This document shows positions 49,937 to 58,619 of a stretch of 61,601 nucleotides of DNA, one piece after another. Where the stretch lies: NCBI GenBank assembly GCA_964486865.1, contig CAZAOZ010000015.1, positions 1-61,601 on the forward strand, in the 5' to 3' direction. A program made the translations under genes and the position numbers. The first letter of the stretch is position 1. Every line of letters starts with the position of its first letter. The DNA comes from Ga0077527 sp964486865 (lineage in GTDB: Bacteria > Pseudomonadota > Gammaproteobacteria > Burkholderiales > SG8-41). The notes under the pieces were generated by a model that did no database searches, was not told where the DNA came from, and saw only the letters and a program-made list of their open reading frames with translations.

Positions 49937-50212
49937 TGGGGTTGCCTTTTGTTATGTGCCGGTACCGGCGGCGGTTGTGGCGTCGTGGATCGGCGCTCCC
50001 GGAGTTCGCGGCATCTTAGCAAATCAGACCGTGGAGGCAAGCCGGGTCGCGGACGACCCGGCAAACACGCGTATCACTCTGTTTAATCGGATATTTTACT
50101 TGACCACCGAGGCGTGGCCCGGTAACGTTGCACGTTTCCTTTTTGTCATTATCTTGCCATTAAATCCGCAACAATCCGCAAGAATCGTTCTCGCGTGAGC
50201 GGATCAAAAATC
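49937..50212. other. Divergent intergenic region between the sigma-factor gene and ilvB
   Basis: 276 bp. It contains a perfect 9-bp hairpin, GCCGGGTCG-CGGA-CGACCCGGC (50041-50062), about 150 bp before ilvB. There is no T-run after it, so it is not a classical attenuator. I see no leader peptide rich in Ile, Leu or Val codons here. Confidence 0.4.
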
Positions 50213-51910
50213 ATGCAATTGTCCGGTGCAGAGATCGTTGTGCGCTGTTTGCAGGAAGAGGGTGTCGAACATTTATTCGGATACCCCGGCGGCGCCGTGT
50301 TGTACTTGTACGACGAGTTGTTCAAGCAGGACAAGGTGAAGCATGTGCTTGTCCGCCACGAACAGGCCGCCGTGCATGCGGCCGACGCTTATTCACGTTC
50401 CACCGACAAGGTTGGCGTGGCGCTGGTCACCTCCGGTCCCGGCGTCACCAATGCCGTGACCGGCATTGCCACCGCCTATATGGATTCAATCCCGCTGGTC
50501 ATCTTGACCGGGCAGGTGCCGACGCATGCCATCGGCGAAGACGCTTTCCAGGAATGCGATACGGTCGGCATTACGCGTCCCTGCGTGAAGCACAATTTTC
50601 TGGTGAAAGACGTCAAGGATCTGGCGCTGACGATCAAGAAGGCGTTTTATATCGCCGCGACGGGGCGTCCGGGTCCGGTGGTGGTCGATATTCCCAAGGA
50701 TGTCACGGCGGCAAAGACCGAGTTTGATTATCCCAAGTCGATCAGCATGCGTTCGTACAATCCGGTGGTGAAGGGACACGCCGGCCAGATCAAGAAGGCG
50801 GTGAAGCTGTTGCTCGAAGCGGAGCGCCCGATGGTTTATACCGGCGGCGGCGTGATATTGGGCGACGCGTCGGCTGAATTGACCCAGTTCATCAAGCTGC
50901 TCGGTTTTCCGTGCACCAATACGCTGATGGGGCTGGGCGGCTATCCGGCCACTGACCGGCATTTTCTCGGCATGCCCGGCATGCACGGCACCTATGAAGC
51001 CAACATGGCCATGCAGCACTGCGACGTGCTGCTGGCGGTGGGCGCGCGTTTTGACGACCGGGTGATCGGCAATCCCAAGCATTTCTTCGAGCAACCGCGC
51101 AAGATCATCCATATCGATATCGATCCGGCGTCGATTTCCAAGCGGGTGAAAGTCGATGTGCCCGTGGTCGGCAATGTGCGCGAGGTGTTGAAGGAACTCA
51201 TCCGCCAGATTGAGGCGGTGCGCGGCGGCCCGAACAAGGAGGCGCTGAAGAACTGGTGGGCGCAGATCGGGGAATGGCGCGGCCGCGACTGTCTCAAATA
51301 TGACCGCTCCAGCGCGATCATCAAGCCGCAGTTTGTCGTCGAGAAGCTCTACCAGGTGACCAAGGGCGATGCGTTTGTTACCTCCGACGTCGGCCAGCAC
51401 CAGATGTGGGCTGCGCAGTTCTACAAATTCGACAAACCGCGCCGCTGGATCAATTCGGGCGGCCTCGGCACGATGGGCGTAGGGCTGCCTTATGCGATGG
51501 GCGTGCAGATGGCGCACCCCAAGGCGACGGTCGCCTGCGTGACCGGCGAGGCCTCGGTGCAGATGTGCATCCAGGAGTTATCGACCTGCAAGCAGTACCG
51601 GCTGCCGCTGAAGGTGGTCAATCTGAACAATCGTTATATGGGCATGGTGCGGCAGTGGCAGGAATTTTTCCACGGCAACCGCTATTCGGAATCCTACATG
51701 GATGCGCTGCCGGATTTCGTCAAGCTGGCCGAGGCCTACGGCCATGTCGGCATGCGCATCGAGAAGCCGGCCGATGTCGAACCGGCGCTGAAAGAGGCAT
51801 TCGCACGCAAGAAGGAACTCGTGTTTCTCGACTTCATCACGGATCAGACCGAGAACGTGTTCCCGATGATACCGGGCGGCAAAGGGCTGTCCGAGATGAT
51901 TCTGGTGTGA
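50213..51910 (+). CDS. ilvB: Acetolactate synthase, catalytic subunit
   Basis: 565-residue ThDP/FAD enzyme, first common step of valine, leucine and isoleucine synthesis. It has FGYPGGAVLYLYDEL, RHEQAAVHAADAY (ThDP-activating Glu), GARFDDRV and NLNNRYMGMVRQWQEFFHGNRYS. The ThDP-Mg motif usually GDG or GEG reads GEA (VTGEASVQM, codons at 51545-51553). ATG 50213 gives the usual MxLSGAE start; GTG 50195 is an in-frame alternative. It is the first gene of ilvBHC, 4 bp before ilvH. Confidence 0.95.
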   Translation: MQLSGAEIVVRCLQEEGVEHLFGYPGGAVLYLYDELFKQDKVKHVLVRHEQAAVHAADAYSRSTDKVGVALVTSGPGVTNAVTGIATAYMDSIPLVILTGQVPTHAIGEDAFQECDTVGITRPCVKHNFLVKDVKDLALTIKKAFYIAATGRPGPVVVDIPKDVTAAKTEFDYPKSISMRSYNPVVKGHAGQIKKAVKLLLEAERPMVYTGGGVILGDASAELTQFIKLLGFPCTNTLMGLGGYPATDRHFLGMPGMHGTYEANMAMQHCDVLLAVGARFDDRVIGNPKHFFEQPRKIIHIDIDPASISKRVKVDVPVVGNVREVLKELIRQIEAVRGGPNKEALKNWWAQIGEWRGRDCLKYDRSSAIIKPQFVVEKLYQVTKGDAFVTSDVGQHQMWAAQFYKFDKPRRWINSGGLGTMGVGLPYAMGVQMAHPKATVACVTGEASVQMCIQELSTCKQYRLPLKVVNLNNRYMGMVRQWQEFFHGNRYSESYMDALPDFVKLAEAYGHVGMRIEKPADVEPALKEAFARKKELVFLDFITDQTENVFPMIPGGKGLSEMILV

Positions 51911-51914
51911 AACC

Positions 51915-52406
51915 ATGAGACACATCATTTCCGTTTTGCTGGAAAACGAGGCTGGCGCACTGTCCCGGGTTGCCGGGCTGTTTTCGGCGCGCGGCTACAA
52001 CATCGAGTCGCTCACGGTGGCGCCCACCGAAGACGCGACGTTGTCGCGCATGACCATCGTGACCTCCGGGTCCGATGACGTCATTGAACAGATCAACAAG
52101 CAGTTGAACAAGCTGGTCGATGTGGTCAAGGTGGTTGATCTCTCGGAGGGCGACCATATCGAGCGGGAGTTGATGCTGGTCAAGGTGCGCGCAGTGGGCA
52201 GGGATCGCGAGGAAATGAAGCGGATGGCGGACATTTTCCGCGGCCGCGTCATTGACGTGACCGACAAGGATTACACCATCGAGTTGACCGGGCCGGGATC
52301 GAAGCTGGATGCGTTTCTGAAAGCCATCGACCCGACGGCGATACTCGAAACGGTGCGCACCGGTGCCTCAGGAATAGGTCGCGGCGACCGCATTTTGAAA
52401 ATTTGA
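51915..52406 (+). CDS. ilvH: Acetolactate synthase, regulatory subunit
   Basis: 163-residue small subunit with an N-terminal ACT domain (MRHIISVLLENEAGALSRVAGLFSARGYNIESL) that binds valine for feedback inhibition, and a C-terminal domain (IDVTDKDYTIELTGPGSKLDAFL). Spacing to ilvB is 4 bp, which indicates coupled expression. Confidence 0.97.
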   Translation: MRHIISVLLENEAGALSRVAGLFSARGYNIESLTVAPTEDATLSRMTIVTSGSDDVIEQINKQLNKLVDVVKVVDLSEGDHIERELMLVKVRAVGRDREEMKRMADIFRGRVIDVTDKDYTIELTGPGSKLDAFLKAIDPTAILETVRTGASGIGRGDRILKI

Positions 52407-52485
52407 GGGGCGGTATGATACGCCGCCGAAAGCGGATGGTTCGCACTCCGCACGATTATTAATCACGTTTCAGACAGAGGAAGAT

Positions 52486-53502
52486 ATGAAGATTTTTTAC
52501 GACAAAGACGCCGACCTTTCGCTGATCAAGCGCAAACAGGTTGCCATCATCGGTTATGGTTCGCAGGGCCATGCCCACGCCAACAATCTCAAGGATTCCG
52601 GCGCCAAGGTTACTGTTGGCCTGCGCAAGAACGGCGTTTCCTGGAATAAGGCAAAGAAAGCCGGCCTCGCGGTGAAAGAAGTCGGCGACGCAGTAAAGAG
52701 CGCCGATCTGGTGATGATCCTGCTGCCGGATGAGCATCATGCCGATGTTTATCGCGACGAGATCGAGCCCAATATCAAAAAGGGCGCGACCCTGGCGTTC
52801 GCTCACGGATTCAACATCCATTTCAAGCAGATCGAGCCGCGCGCCGATCTTGACGTCATCATGATCGCGCCCAAGGGTCCGGGCCATCTGGTGCGCTCGA
52901 CCTACACACAGGGCGGCGGCGTGCCGTCGCTGATCGCCGTGTTCCAGAACCCGAGCAAAAAGGCGCGCGACATTGCGCTGTCCTACGCTGCGGCAATCGG
53001 GGCTGCGCGGGCGGGCGTGATCGAGACATCGTTCCGCGAAGAGTGCGAAACGGACCTGTTCGGCGAGCAGGTTGTGCTGTGCGGCGGCCTGTCGGCGTTG
53101 ATCCAGGCGGGATTCGAGACGCTGGTTGATGCCGGTTATGCTCCGGAAATGGCGTATTTCGAATGCCTGCACGAGGTGAAGCTGATTGTCGATCTGATCT
53201 ACGAAGGCGGCATCGCCAACATGCGTTACTCGGTGTCGAACACGGCCGAATACGGCGACTTCACACGCGGCCCGCGCATCGTCACTGACGAAACACGTGC
53301 CGAGATGCGCAGGATACTCACGGAGATCCAGACCGGGCAGTTCGCCAAGGAGTTTATTCTCGAGAACAAGGCGGGTGCGCCCACGCTCAAGGCCATGCGG
53401 CGCATCGGCCAGGCGCATCAGGTTGAAGTTGTCGGCGCAAAACTGCGCGACATGATGCCCTGGATCAAAAAGAATCGCCTGGTTGACCAGTCGAAGAACT
53501 AA
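52486..53502 (+). CDS. ilvC: Ketol-acid reductoisomerase
   Basis: 338-residue class I KARI: NADPH-dependent isomeroreductase of the ilv pathway. It has the Rossmann motif GYGSQGHAHANNL, LLPDEHH, APKGPGHLVRSTY, and the metal/substrate residues in EECETDLFGEQ and YFECLHEVKLIVDLI. Length is standard. An AGAGGAAG site precedes the ATG. Confidence 0.97.
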   Translation: MKIFYDKDADLSLIKRKQVAIIGYGSQGHAHANNLKDSGAKVTVGLRKNGVSWNKAKKAGLAVKEVGDAVKSADLVMILLPDEHHADVYRDEIEPNIKKGATLAFAHGFNIHFKQIEPRADLDVIMIAPKGPGHLVRSTYTQGGGVPSLIAVFQNPSKKARDIALSYAAAIGAARAGVIETSFREECETDLFGEQVVLCGGLSALIQAGFETLVDAGYAPEMAYFECLHEVKLIVDLIYEGGIANMRYSVSNTAEYGDFTRGPRIVTDETRAEMRRILTEIQTGQFAKEFILENKAGAPTLKAMRRIGQAHQVEVVGAKLRDMMPWIKKNRLVDQSKN

Positions 53503-53586
53503 AACCCGTCGGCAGAGCGGCTGCGCCGGCCGGCCATCTGCCGGTCGCGGCGCCATGTTTTGTCCGGCCATATTTTTGGCTCAGCG

Positions 53587-54231
53587 ATGAAACCCTATCC
53601 CCATCCCATCATTGCCCGCGAGGGCTGGCCGTTCATTGCCGCGACTTTCGTTGCGGCGGCGGGCGTGCAGGCGTATGCAGGATTCGGCTGGGCTGCGCTG
53701 CTGTGGTTCATCCTGGCGTTCATGGTGCAGTTTTTCCGCGATCCGCCGCGCGCCGTGCCCGGCGATCCGCGGGCAGTGCTGGCGCCTGCAGACGGCCGGA
53801 TCGTTTCCGTCGAGAAAACGCGGGATCCTTACCTGGAGCGCGATGCGCTGAAAATCAGCGTGTTCATGAATGTATTCAACGCGCATTCCAACCGCAGCCC
53901 GGTTGACGGCACGGTAGAAAAAACCTGGTATTTCCCGGGAAAATTCTTCAACGCCGATCTGGCCAAAGCCTCCGCGGAGAATGAGCGGGCGGTGCTTCAT
54001 CTGCGCACGGCCGACGGGCTCGACATCACCTGCGTGCAGGTTGCCGGGCTGATCGCGCGCCGCATCCTGTGTTATGCGCAAGCCGGGCAGACGCTGGCGC
54101 GGGGCGACCGCTTCGGATTCATCCGCTTTGGTTCGCGGGTTGATGTCTATCTGCCGCTGACCGCGGCGCCACGGGTGTCCGTAGGCGACAAGGTTTACGC
54201 GACCGAGACCGTCATTGCTGCTCTGCCCTGA
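53587..54231 (+). CDS. psd: Phosphatidylserine decarboxylase proenzyme
   Basis: 214-residue short-type decarboxylase that makes phosphatidylethanolamine. One or two N-terminal hydrophobic segments are followed by LAPADGRI and NVFNAHSNRSPVDG. The self-cleavage site RFGSRVD near residue 182 gives the pyruvoyl group from Ser. ATG 53587 starts the conserved MKPYPHPIIAREGW. It is followed by pssA, which makes its substrate. Confidence 0.94.
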   Translation: MKPYPHPIIAREGWPFIAATFVAAAGVQAYAGFGWAALLWFILAFMVQFFRDPPRAVPGDPRAVLAPADGRIVSVEKTRDPYLERDALKISVFMNVFNAHSNRSPVDGTVEKTWYFPGKFFNADLAKASAENERAVLHLRTADGLDITCVQVAGLIARRILCYAQAGQTLARGDRFGFIRFGSRVDVYLPLTAAPRVSVGDKVYATETVIAALP

Positions 54232-54294
54232 CGCTTTGCGCCCTGATCGTGCCGCCGTTACTGCTGTAACGTCCTATGGTTTAAACTGATTGCC

Positions 54295-55128
54295 ATGGCC
54301 GATTTCAAGGATCACAAACTGTTCATCAAGTCCCGCTTTGCGCGGCGCGGCATCTATTGGCTGCCCAACATGTTCACCCTCGCCGCGCTGTTTGCCGGGT
54401 TTTATGCGATTGTGCAGGCGGTGGGCGGTCGCTTCGAGCAGGCGGCGATTGCGATCTTCGTGGCGCTGGTGCTGGACGGACTCGACGGGCGCGTTGCGCG
54501 GATGACCCGCACCCAGAGCGCTTTCGGCGCCGAACTCGACAGCCTCTCCGATATGGTGTCCTTCGGCGTCGCACCGGCGCTGGTGGTGTACGTCTGGGCG
54601 CTGAAGGATTTCGCTGCCATGAAAACCGTGCCCATGCTGGGTCCGTGGCTGTCCACCAAGCTCGGCTGGATCGCGGCATTCGTGTATTGCGCCTGTGCGG
54701 CGCTGCGGCTCGCGCGCTTCAATACCAATATCGACATCGTCGACAAGCGTTTTTTCCAGGGATTGCCCAGTCCGGCGGCCGCCGCGGTCGTGGCCGGCCT
54801 GGTGCTGGCGATGTCGGAGTACCAGGTGCGGGGTGCTGATGTGAAATGGCTGGCGTGGTGCCTGACGCTGGTGGCCGGGTTGACGATGGTCAGCAATCTG
54901 CGTTTTTACAGCGGCAAGGACATCAACCTGCGCAAGAGCGTGTCGTTTTCGGCCGTGGTCGCGATTGCGCTGGGATTCGTCCTGTTGATTGCGTTTGCCG
55001 GCACACTGCCGGAAATGCTGTTCGCGCTGTTCGGTATTTATGGTTTATCCGGCTACGCGCTGTGGGTGTATGACAAGTTTCGCGGCAATCGCGAACCTCC
55101 GCCGCCACCGCCGGCAGCAGTGCCCTGA
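54295..55128 (+). CDS. pssA: CDP-diacylglycerol-serine O-phosphatidyltransferase
   Basis: 277-residue inner-membrane CDP-alcohol phosphatidyltransferase. The metal/catalytic signature D-G-x2-A-R-x8-G-x3-D-x3-D is complete in DGRVARMTRTQSAFGAELDSLSD (written in parts: DGRVAR, FGAELDSLSD). Several transmembrane helices follow; the short C-terminus ends in a proline-rich tail. It works one step before Psd. Confidence 0.94.
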   Translation: MADFKDHKLFIKSRFARRGIYWLPNMFTLAALFAGFYAIVQAVGGRFEQAAIAIFVALVLDGLDGRVARMTRTQSAFGAELDSLSDMVSFGVAPALVVYVWALKDFAAMKTVPMLGPWLSTKLGWIAAFVYCACAALRLARFNTNIDIVDKRFFQGLPSPAAAAVVAGLVLAMSEYQVRGADVKWLAWCLTLVAGLTMVSNLRFYSGKDINLRKSVSFSAVVAIALGFVLLIAFAGTLPEMLFALFGIYGLSGYALWVYDKFRGNREPPPPPPAAVP

Positions 55129-55170
55129 CCGGCTTGCACGCCCTCTGAAAAGTCGATATATTTCAGCATC

Positions 55171-55269
55171 ATGTGTCGTTTTATGCAGACCTCCGAGCAG
55201 ACTTCCAAGTCGCCTCTCGCTGCCACGCTCCCGCTGGCGGGTCTGCTGCTGCGCGGCCGCGCGCGCTAA
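55171..55269 (+). CDS. Possible leucine-rich leader peptide upstream of leuA
   Basis: A 32-codon reading frame from ATG 55171 to TAA 55269, ending in LPLAGLLLRGRAR. It has six leucine codons, three of them consecutive CTG, in the leader region of leuA. The Leu run followed by RGR recalls enterobacterial leuL. However, no good ribosome site precedes either ATG (55171, 55183) and I see no convincing attenuator stem with a T-run before leuA, so this is tentative. Confidence 0.35.
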   Translation: MCRFMQTSEQTSKSPLAATLPLAGLLLRGRAR

Positions 55270-55372
55270 ACACCCCCCTATTTTTGTGCAGTTCCAGTCC
55301 GGCCCCAGCGGTGCCGGGATCCTGATTTCAGGGCCGCATTGCGCGTCCCGGTGCAACGACCAAGGTTGAATC

Positions 55373-56914
55373 ATGGCTAAAGAAAAGCTGATCATATTTG
55401 ATACGACGATGCGCGACGGCGAGCAGAGCCCCGGCGCGGCGATGAGCAAGGACGACAAACTCCGCATCGCGCGGCAACTGGAGCGCATGCGCGTTGATGT
55501 CATCGAAGCGGGATTTCCCGCGGCGAGCGACGGCGATTTTGAGTCGGTGCAGGCCGTCGCGCGTGCCATCAAGGACAGCGTGGTCTGCGGCCTCGCACGG
55601 GCCAACGAGCGGGACATTCGCCGTTGCGGCGAAGCGGTCAGGGTTGCCGTGAGTCCGCGGGTGCATACGTTTATCGCAACTTCGCCGATTCATATGGAGA
55701 AAAAACTGCGCATGGAGCCCTCGCAGGTCATAGACCAGGCGGTGCGGGCGATCAAGTGGGCGCGCGAATATACGGACAACGTCGAATTTTCGCCTGAAGA
55801 CGCCGGTCGTTCGGATCTGGATTTCCTGTGCCGCATACTCGAACAGGTGATCAAGGCCGGCGCGACGACCATCAATGTGCCGGACACCGTCGGTTATACG
55901 CTGCCCGACCAGTTCGGGCGGTTGATCAAGAACCTGCGCGAGCGCATCCCCAACTCCGATCAGGCGATCTGGTCGGTGCATTGCCACAACGACCTGGGGC
56001 TGGCGGTAGCTAATTCCCTGGCGGCGGTGCAGAACGGCGCACGCCAGGTCGAATGCACGATCAACGGCCTGGGCGAGCGCGCCGGCAATGCGTCGCTGGA
56101 AGAGGTTGTGATGGCGGTACGCACGCGCCAGGATGTTTTTGCCTGCGATACCAACATCGATGCCACGCAGATCGTGCCGGCATCGAAGCTTGTTTCGGGC
56201 ATCACCGGTTATCCGGTGCAGCCGAACAAGGCGATTGTCGGTGCCAACGCGTTTGCGCATGAATCAGGCATCCATCAGGACGGGGTGCTGAAGCACCGCG
56301 AGACCTACGAAATCATGAGCGCGGAATCGGTGGGCTGGACTACCAACCGCCTGACGCTGGGCAAGCTGTCCGGACGCAATGCCTTCAAGACCCGGTTGCA
56401 CGAGATCGGCGTCGATCTCGAGTCGGAGGAAGCGCTGAATGCCGCGTTCAAGCGCTTCAAGGAGCTGGCCGACAAGAAGCGCGAGATTTTTGACGAGGAT
56501 CTGCATGCGCTGATCACCGAGGAGATTCTTGAGCACATCGAGAACGAGCGCTACAACTTGGTGTCACTGACCGCGCATTCCGAGACCGGCGAGCAACCCT
56601 ACGCGCGCATTGTGATGTCCGACAACGGCAAGGAGCTGCCGTCGCAGGCGCAGGGCAGCGGCCCGGTCGATGCGGCGTTCAAGGCGATCGAGGCGCTGGT
56701 GGCGAGCAAGGCCGAACTGCTGCTGTATTCGGTGAATGCCATCACCACCGGCACCGACGCGCAGGGCGAGGTGACGGTGCGGCTGTCCAAGGACGGGCGC
56801 ATTGTCAACGGTCAGGGCGCGGACACCGACATCGTGGTGGCCTCGGCCAAGGCCTACATCAATGCCCTGAACAAGCTGAGCGCGAAAGAGGAGCGACTGA
56901 ATCCGCAGCTGTAG
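55373..56914 (+). CDS. leuA: 2-isopropylmalate synthase
   Basis: 513-residue enzyme condensing acetyl-CoA with 2-ketoisovalerate, the first committed step to leucine. It has the catalytic FDTTMRDGEQSPGA, metal ligands in HCHNDLGLAVANSL, and ECTINGLGERAGN. The C-terminal LeuA dimer domain (about 390-505) carries leucine feedback control. Length is standard for the bacterial long form. Its substrate comes from the ilv genes upstream. Confidence 0.97.
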   Translation: MAKEKLIIFDTTMRDGEQSPGAAMSKDDKLRIARQLERMRVDVIEAGFPAASDGDFESVQAVARAIKDSVVCGLARANERDIRRCGEAVRVAVSPRVHTFIATSPIHMEKKLRMEPSQVIDQAVRAIKWAREYTDNVEFSPEDAGRSDLDFLCRILEQVIKAGATTINVPDTVGYTLPDQFGRLIKNLRERIPNSDQAIWSVHCHNDLGLAVANSLAAVQNGARQVECTINGLGERAGNASLEEVVMAVRTRQDVFACDTNIDATQIVPASKLVSGITGYPVQPNKAIVGANAFAHESGIHQDGVLKHRETYEIMSAESVGWTTNRLTLGKLSGRNAFKTRLHEIGVDLESEEALNAAFKRFKELADKKREIFDEDLHALITEEILEHIENERYNLVSLTAHSETGEQPYARIVMSDNGKELPSQAQGSGPVDAAFKAIEALVASKAELLLYSVNAITTGTDAQGEVTVRLSKDGRIVNGQGADTDIVVASAKAYINALNKLSAKEERLNPQL

Positions 56915-57000
56915 CATTCACTGCGCGCGCCGGTTGCGGAAGCACTCGGCGCGCAGAGGCCTTCTTGATTGCCCGGCGCAGTTGCCCATGGTGCGCAGTG

Positions 57001-57015
57001 CGCATTAATAATGCG
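57001..57015. repeat. Palindrome between convergent leuA and DUF2069 genes
   Basis: CGCATTA-A-TAATGCG is a perfect odd palindrome. Nearby, CTGCGCGC...GCGCGCAG arms (about 56920-56956) could form a terminator stem after leuA, though without a T-run. Confidence 0.35.
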
Positions 57016-57046
57016 TAACCCGTTGTTTTATTTAATAAATTTTACG

Positions 57047-57418
57047 TCAATCCGGGGCTTTGCGCGATGGTGGCGGCTTGCGCTGCGACCGGATGTAAAC
57101 AATGGCGCAAACAAAATAAGCCAGCGCCAGCGCGATTTCAGCGTAAGCCAACAACGCTGAGTTACCGCGATCCGAAAATCCGCGTACTGCGCCCTCGGCA
57201 AAATAGGCGAGGATCAGCATGGACGACCACTGAAACGTGTAGATCCGGCCGCGCAATATACCGGGTGTGATGGCGATGAGCGGCAACGCTTTCAGTGCGA
57301 GCCAGGAACCGCCTGGCCGCAGCGGCGCCAGCCACAATTCCCATGCCAGGCACAGCGCGATCAGGGCGAGCAGGCACGCCGCGGCCGCGCGGCATGCGCC
57401 GTGGGTGCAGAGGGTCAT
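57047..57418 (-). CDS. DUF2069-family membrane protein
   Basis: 123-residue protein with four predicted helices and the family pattern (CLAWELWLAPLRPGGSWLALKALPL, GRIYTFQWSSMLILAYFAEGAVRG). Function is unknown; in many proteobacteria it lies next to wrbA, as here. ATG 57418 overlaps the wrbA stop by 4 nt; a longer in-frame start at 57469 is unlikely. Confidence 0.88.
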   Translation of the reverse strand: MTLCTHGACRAAAACLLALIALCLAWELWLAPLRPGGSWLALKALPLIAITPGILRGRIYTFQWSSMLILAYFAEGAVRGFSDRGNSALLAYAEIALALAYFVCAIVYIRSQRKPPPSRKAPD

Positions 57419-58005
57419 TGCGCCAGTTTGCGCGCCGTATCCGCCAGGCGCTTGCCGAGCGCGAGGCAAAGCTTTTTTTCATGCTCCGACACCGGCAGAT
57501 CGCTTGCCGCGCCGGCGTGATGGCTGGGACCGTAGGGCGTGCCGCCGGTTGCAGTAGTCAGCAGTTCCGGCGCCGTATAGGGCAGACCGACAATGACCAT
57601 CCCGTGATGCAGCAGCGGCAGCATCATCGAGATCAGCGTGGTTTCCTGACCGCCATGCAGGCTTGCCGTCGAAGTGAATACGGCCGCCGGTTTGCCGGCC
57701 AGCGTTCCTTTCAGCCACAGCGCGGATGTGGAATCCCAGAAATATTTCATCGGCGCCGCCATGTTGCCGAAACGCGTCGGCGAGCCCAGCGCAATCCCGG
57801 CGCATTCTTCCAGATCCTGCAGCTCGGCATAGGGTGCACCTTCCGGCGGCACGGCCGGCGCCGCGGTTGCGGTCAGCGGGGAGACCCGCGGCACGGTGCG
57901 CAACCGCGCCGTGGCGCCGGCCTGCTCGATGCCGCGCGCGATCAGCCGCGCCATCTCGCCGGTGGCGCCGTGCTGCGTGTAATACAGGACGAGGATGTCG
58001 TTCAC
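57415..58005 (-). CDS. wrbA: NAD(P)H:quinone oxidoreductase, WrbA type
   Basis: 196-residue flavodoxin-like FMN enzyme that reduces quinones by two electrons. It has the flavin-phosphate loop LYYTQHGATGEMA, the GSPTRFGNMAAPMKYFWDST segment, TSTASLHGGQE and PYGPSHHAG. GTG 58005 with GGGA upstream is preferred; it overlaps the transglycosylase stop by 4 nt (GTGA). Confidence 0.93.
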   Translation of the reverse strand: MNDILVLYYTQHGATGEMARLIARGIEQAGATARLRTVPRVSPLTATAAPAVPPEGAPYAELQDLEECAGIALGSPTRFGNMAAPMKYFWDSTSALWLKGTLAGKPAAVFTSTASLHGGQETTLISMMLPLLHHGMVIVGLPYTAPELLTTATGGTPYGPSHHAGAASDLPVSEHEKKLCLALGKRLADTARKLAQ

Positions 58006-58619
58006 GGTTTTCCCGTATCGGCGGCATCCGCATAGCGCCAGTGGCCTTGCCATGCCTGCAGTACCGTATTCGGGTAATCCGCCTTGCCGAGGCTGCCGTT
58101 GTAGCGGCCCAGCGCGCGGAACAGGTTGCCGTTTTCGATATCGAGGTAATGGCGCAGGATCACGCAGCCATAGCGCAGATTGGTGCGCAGATTGAACAGA
58201 TTGTGATCGGCTGCACCGATCAGCTTTACCCAGAACGGCATGACCTGCATGTAGCCCCGCGCGCCGGCGCCGGACACGGCAAATTTTCGGAACGCGCTTT
58301 CCACCTGGATCAGGCCGAGCACCAGTTGCGGATCGAGCCCGGCGCGTTTTGCCTCGTAATGCACCGTGACCAGCAATTCCTCGCGCTCCACGCGCTTCGG
58401 TATGCGTTTGGCGAGGCGCGAGGACATGGCTGCGAGCCAGATGCGCGCTTCGCGTTCGTTGTCGAAGGCGAGGTGCGGTACGGCCTGATCGGCGATGGAG
58501 TAACTCAGATTTCCCCGTACGCTTGCCGACAGCGGCTCATATTTTTGCGCGCCGCTGTGTGCTGCAACAGGTGCGAGGAGCAGGGCAATGCTGCCGAGCG
58601 CCGCGATCGCCGTTCTCAT
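58002..58619 (-). CDS. Lytic transglycosylase (SLT domain)
   Basis: 205-residue exported peptidoglycan lyase. The signal peptide is cleaved near PVAAHS. The SLT domain (about 85-195) contains the catalytic Glu in GLIQVESAFRKFAVSGAGARGYMQVMPFW (split here as IQVESAF and GARGYMQVMP) and RYNGSLGKADYPNTV. It begins within the proS stop (ATGA overlap) and overlaps wrbA, so proS-LT-wrbA-DUF2069 is one coupled operon. Confidence 0.92.
   Translation of the reverse strand: MRTAIAALGSIALLLAPVAAHSGAQKYEPLSASVRGNLSYSIADQAVPHLAFDNEREARIWLAAMSSRLAKRIPKRVEREELLVTVHYEAKRAGLDPQLVLGLIQVESAFRKFAVSGAGARGYMQVMPFWVKLIGAADHNLFNLRTNLRYGCVILRHYLDIENGNLFRALGRYNGSLGKADYPNTVLQAWQGHWRYADAADTGKP

Noticed and set aside
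50041..50062. Hairpin before ilvB as an attenuator
   Set aside because: No T-run follows and no leader peptide with branched-chain codons is present; kept only as a structural note.
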